Shown in pieces: positions 7,196 through 14,588 of a stretch of DNA of 18,026 nt. This DNA comes from an uncultured Lachnospiraceae bacterium (GTDB taxonomy: Bacteria > Bacillota > Clostridia > Lachnospirales > Lachnospiraceae), in contig CAJUTU010000065.1 in assembly GCA_910589385.1 (NCBI GenBank), positions 1 through 18,026 on the forward strand, written 5' to 3'. Both the position numbers and the translations under genes were made by a program. Positions within the stretch are counted from its first letter, which is position 1, and the number at the start of each line of letters is the position of its first letter. The notes below the pieces were generated by a model, which was not told the DNA's origin, searched no databases, and saw only the letters and a list, made by a program, of their open reading frames with translations.

Positions 7196-8020
7196 CTATT
7201 TAGAAACCTTTTTTGTTTGCGGTAATTCTCTCCATCCTGGTGCAAATTTATCGGCAAACTCTTTCCTATCCATGCTAAAGCTTCCGGGATGTATCACACG
7301 AATTTCTGGACTTTCATAAAAAGTTCCATACTCACCTGGCGACCCAATCTGCATAGAGTAATCCTCAGATTCAAATATAGACTCCCTGAGATTTTGCCAC
7401 ATTTCGAGGTCTCTGCATCGTTTAAATGCCCTTGGATTCATTTTAGCGCTATATATTATAATCCTGCCAATGCGTCGCTCAAAGACTACAAAATCAAGTT
7501 CATTGTTGTGTCCATCCCCATAGTTGGCAATCACAAAAGCTGTATTATGCAATACTCTAAAAAAAGAGTTTGCATAAAGCTCAAATACGGATCCTAAAGA
7601 CTGAGATACACTTTCCTGATTCCCTCTTTCTAATGCTGCAAGCCCTGCCGCACTGGCCGCCGGGTCATCATCATTTATAATATTTACTCTGGGAGCCCGC
7701 ATATCCGAGCGCCAGGTACCTACTTTCAGACAATCTTCTCTTATGTAGAAAAAAGTATCTCCTCCCGGCTCATTGCAGCAATAAAAGGTTCTCCCTAATA
7801 TCTCTTTCGTCACAAGTGTATTGACTTCAATCTCAGTTCCATACGTGATGTCCCCACGCACAGTTCCATCTTCACTCATACTAATTGTATTTTTTGATAC
7901 CTTTGCTTTTATAAGCATCCTCTGTATGATCTGATGTCCATGATCTATTTTGGGAGGAATGTACTGCATCCTCCTTTTATACTTTGTACTGCTCTTCCTG
8001 GTTAACTCAGCATATTCCAT
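7196..8020 (-). CDS. Unrecognised 274-residue protein with a possible PD-(D/E)XK-like core
   Basis: I do not recognise this protein. The start at ATG 8020 is firm: AAGGAG sits 6 nt upstream. There is no signal peptide or membrane helix. Residues 1-40 are basic, about 50-105 look beta-rich and contain adjacent Cys81-Cys82, and 115-140 is Asp/Ala-rich. A segment of about 142-195 reads SVFELYANSFFRVL, then NNELDFVVF and RIIIYSAK. The order helix with Glu147, strand with Asp176, strand ending in Ser-x-Lys193 matches the layout of PD-(D/E)XK nucleases, except that the usual Glu/Gln two before the Lys is Ser191. The C-terminus (195-274) is mixed with several Trp/Tyr residues. It is probably cytoplasmic. 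Neighbours (a transporter and comEA) do not suggest a role. It may be a divergent or inactive nuclease-like protein; this is inference only. Confidence 0.75.
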   Translation of the reverse strand: MEYAELTRKSSTKYKRRMQYIPPKIDHGHQIIQRMLIKAKVSKNTISMSEDGTVRGDITYGTEIEVNTLVTKEILGRTFYCCNEPGGDTFFYIREDCLKVGTWRSDMRAPRVNIINDDDPAASAAGLAALERGNQESVSQSLGSVFELYANSFFRVLHNTAFVIANYGDGHNNELDFVVFERRIGRIIIYSAKMNPRAFKRCRDLEMWQNLRESIFESEDYSMQIGSPGEYGTFYESPEIRVIHPGSFSMDRKEFADKFAPGWRELPQTKKVSK

Positions 8021-8117
8021 ACCCTTCTCCTTTTCTATACATTTTTCTAATTATATTACCGAGCAGTCACTTGTTACCGTATATTTCATAAATCATAAAA
8101 CATTGTCATATGATTCC

Positions 8118-8552
8118 TTACTTTTCCCACTGGAAAATCGCAATCCCGACTAACGCCAGCACCAGGCCGCCTGCCTTCACCCAATCCCAGGAGGCCTTTT
8201 CTACACCAAACATCCCGAAAAGTTCAATCACATATGCCACAGTCAATTGTGCAACCACGATAAGCAATGCAGATTTCGCCGGACCCAAGGCTTCCATACT
8301 TTTGATCACGGTCCATGTAATCCCCGCCCCGATAGCGCCTCCAAGCAGCATATACTTTGGTTCCACCCTTGTAATCGCAGAAATCTCATCTCTCCCCATA
8401 ACCAGCCACATGACGGCACATACTGCAAATGCACTGAGCTGTACCCAGGCATTGGATACCCACATTCCCGTCGTTTTCGTTACCTGAGTATTGAACACTC
8501 CCTGAACGCTCATCAAAGCGCCGGATAACAGTGCAATTAAAAAACCAAACAT
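8118..8552 (-). CDS. Small DMT-superfamily membrane protein (DUF606/YdcZ type)
   Basis: The 144-residue product is almost entirely hydrophobic, with about five membrane helices. It opens with FGFLIALLSGALMSVQGVFN, the usual DUF606 start, and ends in the helix AGGLVLALVGIAIFQWEK. Proteins of this family are half-size members of the drug/metabolite transporter superfamily and probably work as dimers; substrates are mostly unknown. I prefer ATG 8552, which has GGAGGT 9 nt upstream; ATG 8561, three codons earlier, is also possible with GAGG 8 nt upstream. Read-through from argD, 148 bp upstream on the same strand, is possible since no terminator separates them, but nothing links it to arginine export beyond position. 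Confidence 0.85.
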   Translation of the reverse strand: MFGFLIALLSGALMSVQGVFNTQVTKTTGMWVSNAWVQLSAFAVCAVMWLVMGRDEISAITRVEPKYMLLGGAIGAGITWTVIKSMEALGPAKSALLIVVAQLTVAYVIELFGMFGVEKASWDWVKAGGLVLALVGIAIFQWEK

Positions 8553-8699
8553 TTCACACATACCTCCATCCTCTTTTGCAGTGTTTCCCCTGCATCTCAA
8601 TGTTCAGTATGCGCAAATGGCCAGCTTTTATTCCTGTTCAGAACTGTTATGCCTATAAAATCCAGATATTGTCACGGCGGCTCCTGATCGTTCAACTTT

Positions 8700-9881
8700 T
8701 TAGGACAGCGCTTTTTCAAGTTTTCGGATCATTTCATCCACATGTTTTTCTTCAATGATCAAGGGTGGAAGAAGCCGGATCACATTCCCTTCCGCTGATA
8801 TCACCAAAAGCCCCTCTTCCAGTGCACACTGGCAGACCTCTGCAAACGGCTTGGTAACGGCGAGCCCCTGCATCAATCCTTTGCCGCGGCGCTGGGTCAC
8901 ACAGTCCATTTTTTCTGCCAGTTCATCCAGACGGCTGCTCAGATATGCGCCAACTTTCTTCACATGCTCTACAATTTGTTCTTTTTCAAAAATTTCCAGT
9001 ACCTTACTGACGGCCATGCAGGCAAGAGGATTTCCGCCATAAGTAGTCCCATGGTCTCCCGGCTTCAATGAAGATTCCGCCACTTTTTCTGTCATGGCAA
9101 ACGCCCCGACAGGAATTCCATTGCCAATGGCCTTTGCCATCGTCAGGATATCCGGACGGATACCGTATCCCTGCCATGCGAACATAGTCCCGGTACGCCC
9201 CATACCGCACTGCACCTCATCGCAGATCATCAGGATATCATTCTCATCGCAGATTTTACGGATGCCTTCCATAAATTCCTGGCCCACCGGGTGGATCCCA
9301 CCCTCGCCCTGCAAAGGTTCCAGGATGATCCCGCAGGTTTTTTCATTTACCAGCGCTTTCACACTGTCCAAGTCATTGTATTTTGCAAAACGGACTCCCG
9401 GCAGCAGCGGCTCAAAGGGTTCTCTGTACTCTGGATGCCCCGTAACAGACACAGCTCCGGCAGTCCTTCCATGGAAAGAATGCTCCATGGCAATCAGCTC
9501 ATATCTGCCGGACTTTTTAGTCCAGGCGTATTTTCTGGCGGCTTTCAACGCACCTTCGATTGCTTCGGCTCCGCTGTTTGTGAAAAACACTTTATCCATA
9601 CCCGAGGCACTGGCCAATGCTTTTGCTGCTATCCCACAATTTTCATGGTAATACAGATTCGAAATGTGGAACAATTTGTCAATCTGTTCTTTTAATGCAT
9701 CATTCAATTCCTTATTATGGTATCCCAATCCTGTCACACCGATTCCGGCTGCAAAATCCAGATATTGTTTTCCTTCCGTATCATATAGATACACTCCTTC
9801 CCCATGATCGAGAGCCACAGGAAAACGGTTATAAATATGCAGAAGAGATTCCTCTCCATTTTTCACCTTTTCATTCACCAT
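8700..9881 (-). CDS. argD: Acetylornithine aminotransferase
   Basis: This 393-residue PLP enzyme converts N-acetylglutamate semialdehyde to N-acetylornithine with glutamate as amino donor, the fourth step of ornithine synthesis. Visible class-III aminotransferase features are FFTNSGAEAIEGALKAARK, HSFHGRT, EPLQGEGG, the Asp of ICDEVQCGMGRTG and the PLP lysine in TMAKAIGNGIP (Lys250). Start: ATG 9881 has AGG 7 nt upstream and overlaps the argB end by 11 nt, implying translational coupling. An ATG at 9905 has no ribosome binding site. It is the last arginine gene of this cluster; carAB, argF, argG and argH are not in the window. Other class-III aminotransferases look similar, but the context fixes the role. 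Confidence 0.95.
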   Translation of the reverse strand: MVNEKVKNGEESLLHIYNRFPVALDHGEGVYLYDTEGKQYLDFAAGIGVTGLGYHNKELNDALKEQIDKLFHISNLYYHENCGIAAKALASASGMDKVFFTNSGAEAIEGALKAARKYAWTKKSGRYELIAMEHSFHGRTAGAVSVTGHPEYREPFEPLLPGVRFAKYNDLDSVKALVNEKTCGIILEPLQGEGGIHPVGQEFMEGIRKICDENDILMICDEVQCGMGRTGTMFAWQGYGIRPDILTMAKAIGNGIPVGAFAMTEKVAESSLKPGDHGTTYGGNPLACMAVSKVLEIFEKEQIVEHVKKVGAYLSSRLDELAEKMDCVTQRRGKGLMQGLAVTKPFAEVCQCALEEGLLVISAEGNVIRLLPPLIIEEKHVDEMIRKLEKALS

Positions 9882-10770
9882 AATAGTACCTGCTTTCTTT
9901 GTCATTTAAAATAGCTGTACCGATTCCTTTATTCGTAAAGATTTCCAGCAACAGGCAGTGAGGAATCCGGCCGTCCAGGATATGTACGCGCGAAACTCCG
10001 TTCTCAATGGCATCAATACAGTTCTGAAGCTTGGGCAGCATCCCTCCTCCGATATAGCCTGTTGTGATCAGTTTTTTTGCTTCCTCAGCCCACAATTCTG
10101 AAATCAAGGTCTTCGGATCGTCCGGGTCTTTGTATACCCCTTCAATGTCTGTCAGAAATGCCAGTTTTTCAGCTTTTACTGCACGTGCAATGGCACAGGC
10201 AGCATCATCCGCATTGATATTATAAGTATGATATTCGCTGTCCATTCCCACCGGGCAGACAATCGGCAGAAAGTCTTTTTCCAGAAGGTCAAAAAGGATT
10301 GCCGCATTGACTTCCTTTACCTCTCCCACAAAGCCGATATCCTGGCCGTCAGAATATTTTTTTTCTACTTTTAAAAGCGCACCGTCTTTTCCACTGATAC
10401 CAATGGCACGCACCCCCAGTTCCTCTACGAGCTGCACCAGGCCTTTGTTGACCTTTCCAAGTACCATCTCCGCCACTTCCATGGTATCCTCATCCGTGAC
10501 ACGCAGGCCATTGATAAACTTCGGCTCCATCCCCACTTTTCCGACCCACCGGCTGATCTCCTTACCTCCGCCATGTACGATGATCGGTTTAAACCCAACC
10601 AGTTTCAAAAGGGTCACATCCTGGATGACCTGCTTTTTCAACTCATCATCGATCATCGCGCTTCCGCCATATTTCACCACGATGATCTTCCGGTTAAACC
10701 GCTGGATATAAGGCAGCGCTTCTATTAAAACCTGCGCCTTATCCAAATATTGCTGCATATTGTCATTCAT
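9871..10770 (-). CDS. argB: N-acetylglutamate kinase
   Basis: The 299-residue amino acid kinase phosphorylates N-acetylglutamate. It has the family motifs VKYGGSAM (ATP site), VHGGGKEIS (substrate-binding loop), NADDAACAIA and GYIGGGMLPKL. Length fits ArgB when ATG 10770 is used; AAGAAGGA lies about 7 nt before it. The frame is open further, up to ATG 10848, but that extension (26 residues) would come from an intergenic hairpin and resembles nothing in the family. The N-terminal helix (MNDNMQQYLDKAQVL) is of the kind associated with hexameric, arginine-inhibited kinases, so feedback inhibition is plausible. The gene is spaced 106 bp from argJ and overlaps argD. Confidence 0.96.
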   Translation of the reverse strand: MNDNMQQYLDKAQVLIEALPYIQRFNRKIIVVKYGGSAMIDDELKKQVIQDVTLLKLVGFKPIIVHGGGKEISRWVGKVGMEPKFINGLRVTDEDTMEVAEMVLGKVNKGLVQLVEELGVRAIGISGKDGALLKVEKKYSDGQDIGFVGEVKEVNAAILFDLLEKDFLPIVCPVGMDSEYHTYNINADDAACAIARAVKAEKLAFLTDIEGVYKDPDDPKTLISELWAEEAKKLITTGYIGGGMLPKLQNCIDAIENGVSRVHILDGRIPHCLLLEIFTNKGIGTAILNDKESRYYYGE

Positions 10771-10833
10771 TCCATATTCCTTCTTTCTTCTAAAACTAAA
10801 GTCCATCTGTCCCACTGGGGCATGTATTACAGG

Positions 10834-10848
10834 ATGCCCTTTGGGCAT
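10834..10848. repeat. Perfect hairpin between argJ and argB
   Basis: ATGCCC, a three-base loop and GGGCAT make a perfect 6-bp inverted repeat in the 106-bp gap. A second weaker dyad, CCCACTGGGG, lies at 10811-10820. No T-run follows on the minus strand, so this is not a normal terminator. It may shape mRNA processing or be a residue of a small palindromic repeat. Confidence 0.45.
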
Positions 10849-10876
10849 AACAAAGCTTCGCTATTTATAGCAGATA

Positions 10877-12103
10877 TTAACTTCTATAGTCTGCGTTGAT
10901 ATCAATATATCCGTGGGTCAGATCACAGCCCCATGCTGCAGCCTGTTCTGTCCCTTCCTTAATATCCGCGATCGCCGTCACCTCCGGCTGGGATAAAATT
11001 TCAGTTGCTTTTTCCTCACTGTAATCTAAAGCTGACCCATTTTGCACAAGCTGGAGTTTTCCGGCCTGGCTTTCCAGATACAAATCTACTTTTTCCGGGT
11101 CGAATCCTGCCCCAGAATATCCCATTGCACAGAGGATCCTCCCCCAGTTGGCGTCATGCCCTGCGACCGCTGCCTTGGTAAGATTGGAGCAGACGATAGA
11201 TTTTGCAAGTGTCTTTGCCTGTTCTTTTGAACCTGCCCCTACAATTTTTGCTTCAAATAATGCGGTGGCTCCTTCACCGTCCCCTGCCATTTTTTTTGCA
11301 AGTGTTTCATTTACATAATGTAATGCTTCCAGAAACTTCTCATACTCCGGGGTTCCATAACGTATTTTTTCATTTTCTGCCATTCCATTTGCCAAAAGCA
11401 ATAGGGTATCATTTGTGGATGTATCGCCGTCAACGGAAATCATATTATAAGTATCCTGCACATCCGCCTGCAGCGCTTTTCTCAATGCCTTTCTTGAAAT
11501 CGCCGCGTCCGTAGTGACAAATGCGAGCATGGTACACATATTCGGATGAATCATGCCCGACCCCTTTGCCATCCCGCCGATGGTTACCTTTTTTCCGCCA
11601 ATCTCAATACAGGCTGCCGCTTCTTTTTCCAGGGTATCTGTCGTCATGATCGCTTTTGCTGCCTGTGTTCCATGTGCAGCATCTTCGCCCAGATCCTCTG
11701 AGAGTTTTTGAATCCCGGCTTTTAATTTTTCCATAGGTATCTGCATCCCAATCACTCCAGTGGAACCGATCAGAACTCCTTCTTTCTCAATCCCCAGTAC
11801 TTCACCGGCCTTTTGGGCCGTTTCCTGGCACACCCGGTCACCCTCCGGACCTGTGCAGGCATTGGCAATCCCGGAATTGATAATGACCGCCTGAGCTTTT
11901 ACGCCGCTTTCTATCTGCATCCTGTCCCATTTTACAGGGGCAGCCTTTACCACATTTGTCGTAAATGTCCCGGCTGTCTTGCACGGTTTTTCACTATAGA
12001 TCATTGCCATATCCGTGCGGCCCTCATACTTGATCCCCGCTGCTGCCGCTGCTGCCTGAAATCCCTTTGCCGCTGTTACACCGCCTTTTATAATTTCCAT
12101 CAT
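10877..12103 (-). CDS. argJ: Bifunctional ornithine acetyltransferase/N-acetylglutamate synthase
   Basis: This 408-residue Ntn-type enzyme moves the acetyl group from N-acetylornithine to glutamate, releasing ornithine and recycling the acetyl group. Typical motifs are INSGIANACTG, STGVIG, the autocleavage site AKGSGMIHPNMCTML and the end THGYIDINADYRS. The precursor should self-cleave before Thr191 to give alpha and beta chains. The residue before it is Cys190, whereas Ala is common there. Ribosome binding site GAGAGGA lies 5 nt from ATG 12103; a second ATG follows directly. Whether it is mono- or bifunctional (acetyl-CoA use) cannot be told from sequence, but no classical argA is seen in the window. 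It lies 36 nt after the GNAT gene. Confidence 0.96.
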   Translation of the reverse strand: MMEIIKGGVTAAKGFQAAAAAAGIKYEGRTDMAMIYSEKPCKTAGTFTTNVVKAAPVKWDRMQIESGVKAQAVIINSGIANACTGPEGDRVCQETAQKAGEVLGIEKEGVLIGSTGVIGMQIPMEKLKAGIQKLSEDLGEDAAHGTQAAKAIMTTDTLEKEAAACIEIGGKKVTIGGMAKGSGMIHPNMCTMLAFVTTDAAISRKALRKALQADVQDTYNMISVDGDTSTNDTLLLLANGMAENEKIRYGTPEYEKFLEALHYVNETLAKKMAGDGEGATALFEAKIVGAGSKEQAKTLAKSIVCSNLTKAAVAGHDANWGRILCAMGYSGAGFDPEKVDLYLESQAGKLQLVQNGSALDYSEEKATEILSQPEVTAIADIKEGTEQAAAWGCDLTHGYIDINADYRS

Positions 12104-12139
12104 TTTCTTCCTCTCTTAATCCTGTATTCTGGGCTTATG

Positions 12140-12586
12140 TCACTGCTCATTAAATGCAGTAATATTTTCCGTATTCAGCACAAAATCATAGTAATTCAAA
12201 TCCTGCCGTTTTGTCCACCCTATGGTATTCCAAAACGCATTCCCGATATCATTTTTGGTAAATGCAATCAGGGACACTTTGCTGATCTGCTCTGCTTTTA
12301 ACGCTTCCATAGCCCGTACCACCATGGCTTTTCCAATCCCGCGTCTTCGGTAATCCTTATGCACGCATACATGATACAGACAGCCCCGGCGCCCGTCATG
12401 CCCACAGAGGATACTCCCTACAATCCTTCCATCTTCTACCGCCACCACACTGGTGGTTGGATTTCTTTTCAAAAAGCGGCCCACACCTTCTCTGGAATCA
12501 TCGATACTTCGGATTCCGAAACCCTTAATGGACATCCATAGAGTATATACTCCGTCATAATCTTCAATGGTCATTGTTCGTACCAT
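12140..12586 (-). CDS. GNAT-family N-acetyltransferase inside the arginine cluster
   Basis: This 148-residue protein is a single GNAT domain. The acetyl-CoA pyrophosphate loop is YRRRGIGKAM (motif Q/R-x-x-G-x-G/A), preceded by the beta4 strand LYHVCVHKDY and followed by NAFWNTIGW, the usual 'A..FY...GF' position. I use ATG 12586, which has GGGAGGAAATT directly before it; an ATG 33 nt earlier lacks a ribosome binding site. It sits between argC and argJ with gaps of 54 and 36 nt, so it is co-transcribed with arginine genes. An N-acetylglutamate synthase role (a short ArgA substitute priming the ArgJ cycle) is attractive but is only inferred from position. Alternatives are acetylation of another amine or of a protein. 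Confidence 0.88.
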   Translation of the reverse strand: MVRTMTIEDYDGVYTLWMSIKGFGIRSIDDSREGVGRFLKRNPTTSVVAVEDGRIVGSILCGHDGRRGCLYHVCVHKDYRRRGIGKAMVVRAMEALKAEQISKVSLIAFTKNDIGNAFWNTIGWTKRQDLNYYDFVLNTENITAFNEQ

Positions 12587-12640
12587 AATTTCCTCCCGAA
12601 AATTATATATATTGATCACCCTGCTCTTATTCCAGCCTGC

Positions 12641-13684
12641 CTAAGGAAACATGGGCACAAGCTCCAGCCCCTCGGATTCCTTCAGCCCGAACATCAGGTT
12701 CATATTCTGGACAGCCTGGCCTGCCGCGCCCTTCACCAGATTATCGACCGCGCCCATCATGATGATCCTTCCTGTACGTGGATCGATCTTAAAATTCACA
12801 TCCACATAATTGCTGCCTTCTACCCATTTCGTCTCAGGGTATTCATCCTGTTCCAATACCCGGACAAATTTTTCCTCTGCATAATATTTATCATATATGG
12901 CTTTTACTTCTTCATAACTTACTTCTCTTGTCAGTTTTGCATACTCTGTCGCTAAGATCCCCCGGTTCATGGGGACAAGATGGGGTGTAAAATTCAAAAC
13001 AACCTTTCCGCCGGATGCATATCCCAATTGTTCCTCGATTTCCGGTGTATGCCTGTGGGCTGCTACGCCATAGGCCTTCATATTCTCATTGACCTCGCAG
13101 AACAGATTGGGAAGCTTTGCCCCTCTTCCGGCGCCGGAAGTTCCTGATTTTGCATCTATGATCAATGTACTCATATCGATCAGACCTTCTTTCGCTAATG
13201 GATAAGCGGTCAAGATTGAACAAGTCGTATAACATCCCGGATTCGCAACCAGTCGTGCTTTTTTAATGTCCTCCCGGTTTACCTCACACAGGCCGTACAC
13301 CGCTTCCTTTATAAACTGCGGACTTTTATGCTCTATCCCATACCACTGTTCATACACTGACACGTCCTTGATCCTAAAATCCGCACTCAGATCAATGATC
13401 TTTACTTTCGATAAGATTTCCTCATTAACCAGGGATGCGCACAGTCCCTGCGGTGTTGCCGTAAAAATCACATCTACCTGGCCTGCCAGTTCCTCCATAT
13501 TATCATCCATACAGACAGCATCTACAATCTGAAACATGTTCCTGTAAACTTCCGCATATTTTTTATCTATATAGCTTCTGGAGCCGTACCATTTCACCTC
13601 TGCTTCTTTATGGGCAGATAATATTCTGACAAGTTCACCGCCTGCATAACCGGTGGAACCTATGATTCCTGCTTTGATCATCAT
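12641..13684 (-). CDS. argC: N-acetyl-gamma-glutamyl-phosphate reductase
   Basis: The 347-residue NADPH-dependent enzyme reduces N-acetylglutamyl phosphate to the semialdehyde. It has the N-terminal nucleotide-binding motif GIIGSTGYAGGELVR, the catalytic cysteine in VANPGCYTTC (Cys151), SGTSGAGRGAK and the histidine region AAHRHTPEIEEQL. Length is typical for the shorter ArgC class. AAAGGA is 6 nt before ATG 13684 (a second ATG follows). It is the first gene of the cluster and lies about 136 nt downstream of a sigma-A-like promoter covered by ARG-box-like sequences, which predicts repression by ArgR when arginine is plentiful. Confidence 0.97.
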   Translation of the reverse strand: MMIKAGIIGSTGYAGGELVRILSAHKEAEVKWYGSRSYIDKKYAEVYRNMFQIVDAVCMDDNMEELAGQVDVIFTATPQGLCASLVNEEILSKVKIIDLSADFRIKDVSVYEQWYGIEHKSPQFIKEAVYGLCEVNREDIKKARLVANPGCYTTCSILTAYPLAKEGLIDMSTLIIDAKSGTSGAGRGAKLPNLFCEVNENMKAYGVAAHRHTPEIEEQLGYASGGKVVLNFTPHLVPMNRGILATEYAKLTREVSYEEVKAIYDKYYAEEKFVRVLEQDEYPETKWVEGSNYVDVNFKIDPRTGRIIMMGAVDNLVKGAAGQAVQNMNLMFGLKESEGLELVPMFP

Positions 13685-13761
13685 AACACATCCTTTCTCG
13701 CATAATCCAAATCATATACCTCTTCTGATTGGATGTAAAGTTTTTTTTTGCATAAAATCGC

Positions 13762-13800
13762 ACATACACAGAAAACCTGTCACCGGCAGATTTCCTGTAT
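13762..13800 (-). other. Stem-loop in the argC leader
   Basis: In the predicted argC leader, on the minus strand, ATAC, AG, GAAA, T and CTG pair with CAG, G, TTTT, CT and GTAT around a loop CCGGTGA. This gives about ten stacked pairs (two wobbles), a two-base bulge and four more pairs. A run of nine A residues follows (13749-13741), not T residues, so it is not a terminator. It could stabilise the leader or be without function. Confidence 0.35.
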
Positions 13801-13821
13801 GCAATAGCATGAAAAAACGCT

Positions 13822-13856
13822 TGCATAATTATACATCTTTAATGAATAATATGCAA
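13822..13856 (-). promoter_or_regulatory. argC operon promoter covered by two ARG-box-like operators
   Basis: On the minus strand -35 TTGCAT (13856-13851) and -10 TATAAT (13833-13828) are separated by exactly 17 bp. Two half-palindromic sequences cover them: TGCATATTATTCA (13855-13843) over the -35 and TGTATAATTATGCA (13835-13822) over the -10. Both resemble the ArgR box TGAATWWWWATTCA. Their centres are about 20-21 bp apart, the spacing known for paired ARG boxes bound by an ArgR hexamer. An arginine-loaded ArgR would thus block polymerase. argR itself is not in the window. Confidence 0.72.
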
Positions 13857-13888
13857 GCCTTTTTATTTTATATGCAGTTTTATGAAGT

Positions 13889-13998
13889 TTGACAGTTACA
13901 GTTCGCTCATCAGCCGCTATGCTGATAAAGGGTTGCCAATCAAATAGCGCTATGTTAAACTGTAGTTACTCACACAGCATCAGTTGCATGTAACCTGT
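13889..13998. repeat. Highly structured intergenic element of about 109 bp
   Basis: Several nested inverted repeats crowd this gap: ACAGTTACA (13892-13900) against TGTAACCTGT (13989-13998), TACAGTT (13897-13903) against AACTGTA (13958-13964), the perfect stem ATCAGC/GCTGAT (13909-13914, 13921-13926) and the palindrome ATAGCGCTAT (13944-13953). I see no reading frame in it. It may be a small dispersed repeat, a structured RNA, or a regulatory region for the divergent genes on each side. I cannot decide from one copy. Confidence 0.45.
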
Positions 13999-14076
13999 AA
14001 ACTATATACATAAGATAAACACTACAAATAATCCATTGATCGATAAGCGCTCTCGGATATTACAAAGAGGTATCAT

Positions 14077-14571
14077 ATGAAAATAAGAAAAACCACGATG
14101 GCTGATCTTAGCATTCTTCTGGAGCTTTATAAAAATGCCCGAATATTTATGGCAGCCCACAACAATCCTACACAATGGGGAAACAGCTATCCCGCACAAG
14201 CTCTTCTGGAATCCGATATTCTGGAAGGGTGCAGTTATGTGTGCGAGGAACACGGTAAGATTCTTGCTGCATTTTATTACCGTTTCGGGACAGATGACAC
14301 GTACCGCAAGATTTACAATGGACAATGGCTGGATGATGCTCCTTATGGTGTAGTCCACCGTATCACATCAGATGGGACGATCAAGGGAACCGCTTCCTTC
14401 TGTCTCGACTGGGCGCTCTCTCAATGCGGCAGCGTAAGAATCGATACGCACCGCGACAATCATATCATGCAGCGTTTATTACAGAAGAATGGCTTCACCC
14501 GATGCGGGATTATTTATCTGGAGGATGGAAGCGAACGGATTGCTTATCAGAAGATTCGGAACTATGGATAA
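14077..14571 (+). CDS. GNAT-family N-acetyltransferase
   Basis: This is the only complete plus-strand gene of the window. The 164-residue single-domain protein has the beta4 region GVVHRITSDGTIKGTASF and the C-terminal pattern VRIDTHRDNHIMQRLLQKNGF, typical of a GNAT subgroup in Firmicutes in which the 'HRI' and 'IDTHxDN' blocks are conserved. The classical R-x-x-G-x-G loop is replaced by the looser DGTIKGTA. AAAGAGGT is 5 nt before ATG 14077. It converges on recQ with only 17 bp between the stop codons, and no terminator is visible there. The substrate is unknown; such proteins often acetylate small amines or protein N-termini. Confidence 0.87.
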   Translation: MKIRKTTMADLSILLELYKNARIFMAAHNNPTQWGNSYPAQALLESDILEGCSYVCEEHGKILAAFYYRFGTDDTYRKIYNGQWLDDAPYGVVHRITSDGTIKGTASFCLDWALSQCGSVRIDTHRDNHIMQRLLQKNGFTRCGIIYLEDGSERIAYQKIRNYG

Positions 14572-14588
14572 ATTACATGTACAGTCCC

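Noticed and set aside
9094..9651. A long plus-strand open frame of 185 codons inside argD
   Set aside because: It is antisense to a well-supported gene, has no ribosome binding site that I can see and a composition expected for a shadow frame.
10771..10848. An N-terminally extended ArgB starting at ATG 10848
   Set aside because: The extra 26 residues derive from an intergenic hairpin, and a good ribosome binding site precedes ATG 10770, which gives the normal family length.
13685..13820. A T-box or riboswitch in the argC leader
   Set aside because: The leader is only about 136 nt, I see no T-box sequence and the single stem-loop is not followed by a T-run; the ARG boxes give a sufficient explanation.
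13820..13870. A plus-strand intrinsic terminator (long stem CTTGCAT/ATGCAAG followed by CCTTTTT)
   Set aside because: No plus-strand gene lies upstream. The dyad is better explained as the ARG-box pair over the argC promoter, which has correct -35/-10 spacing on the minus strand.
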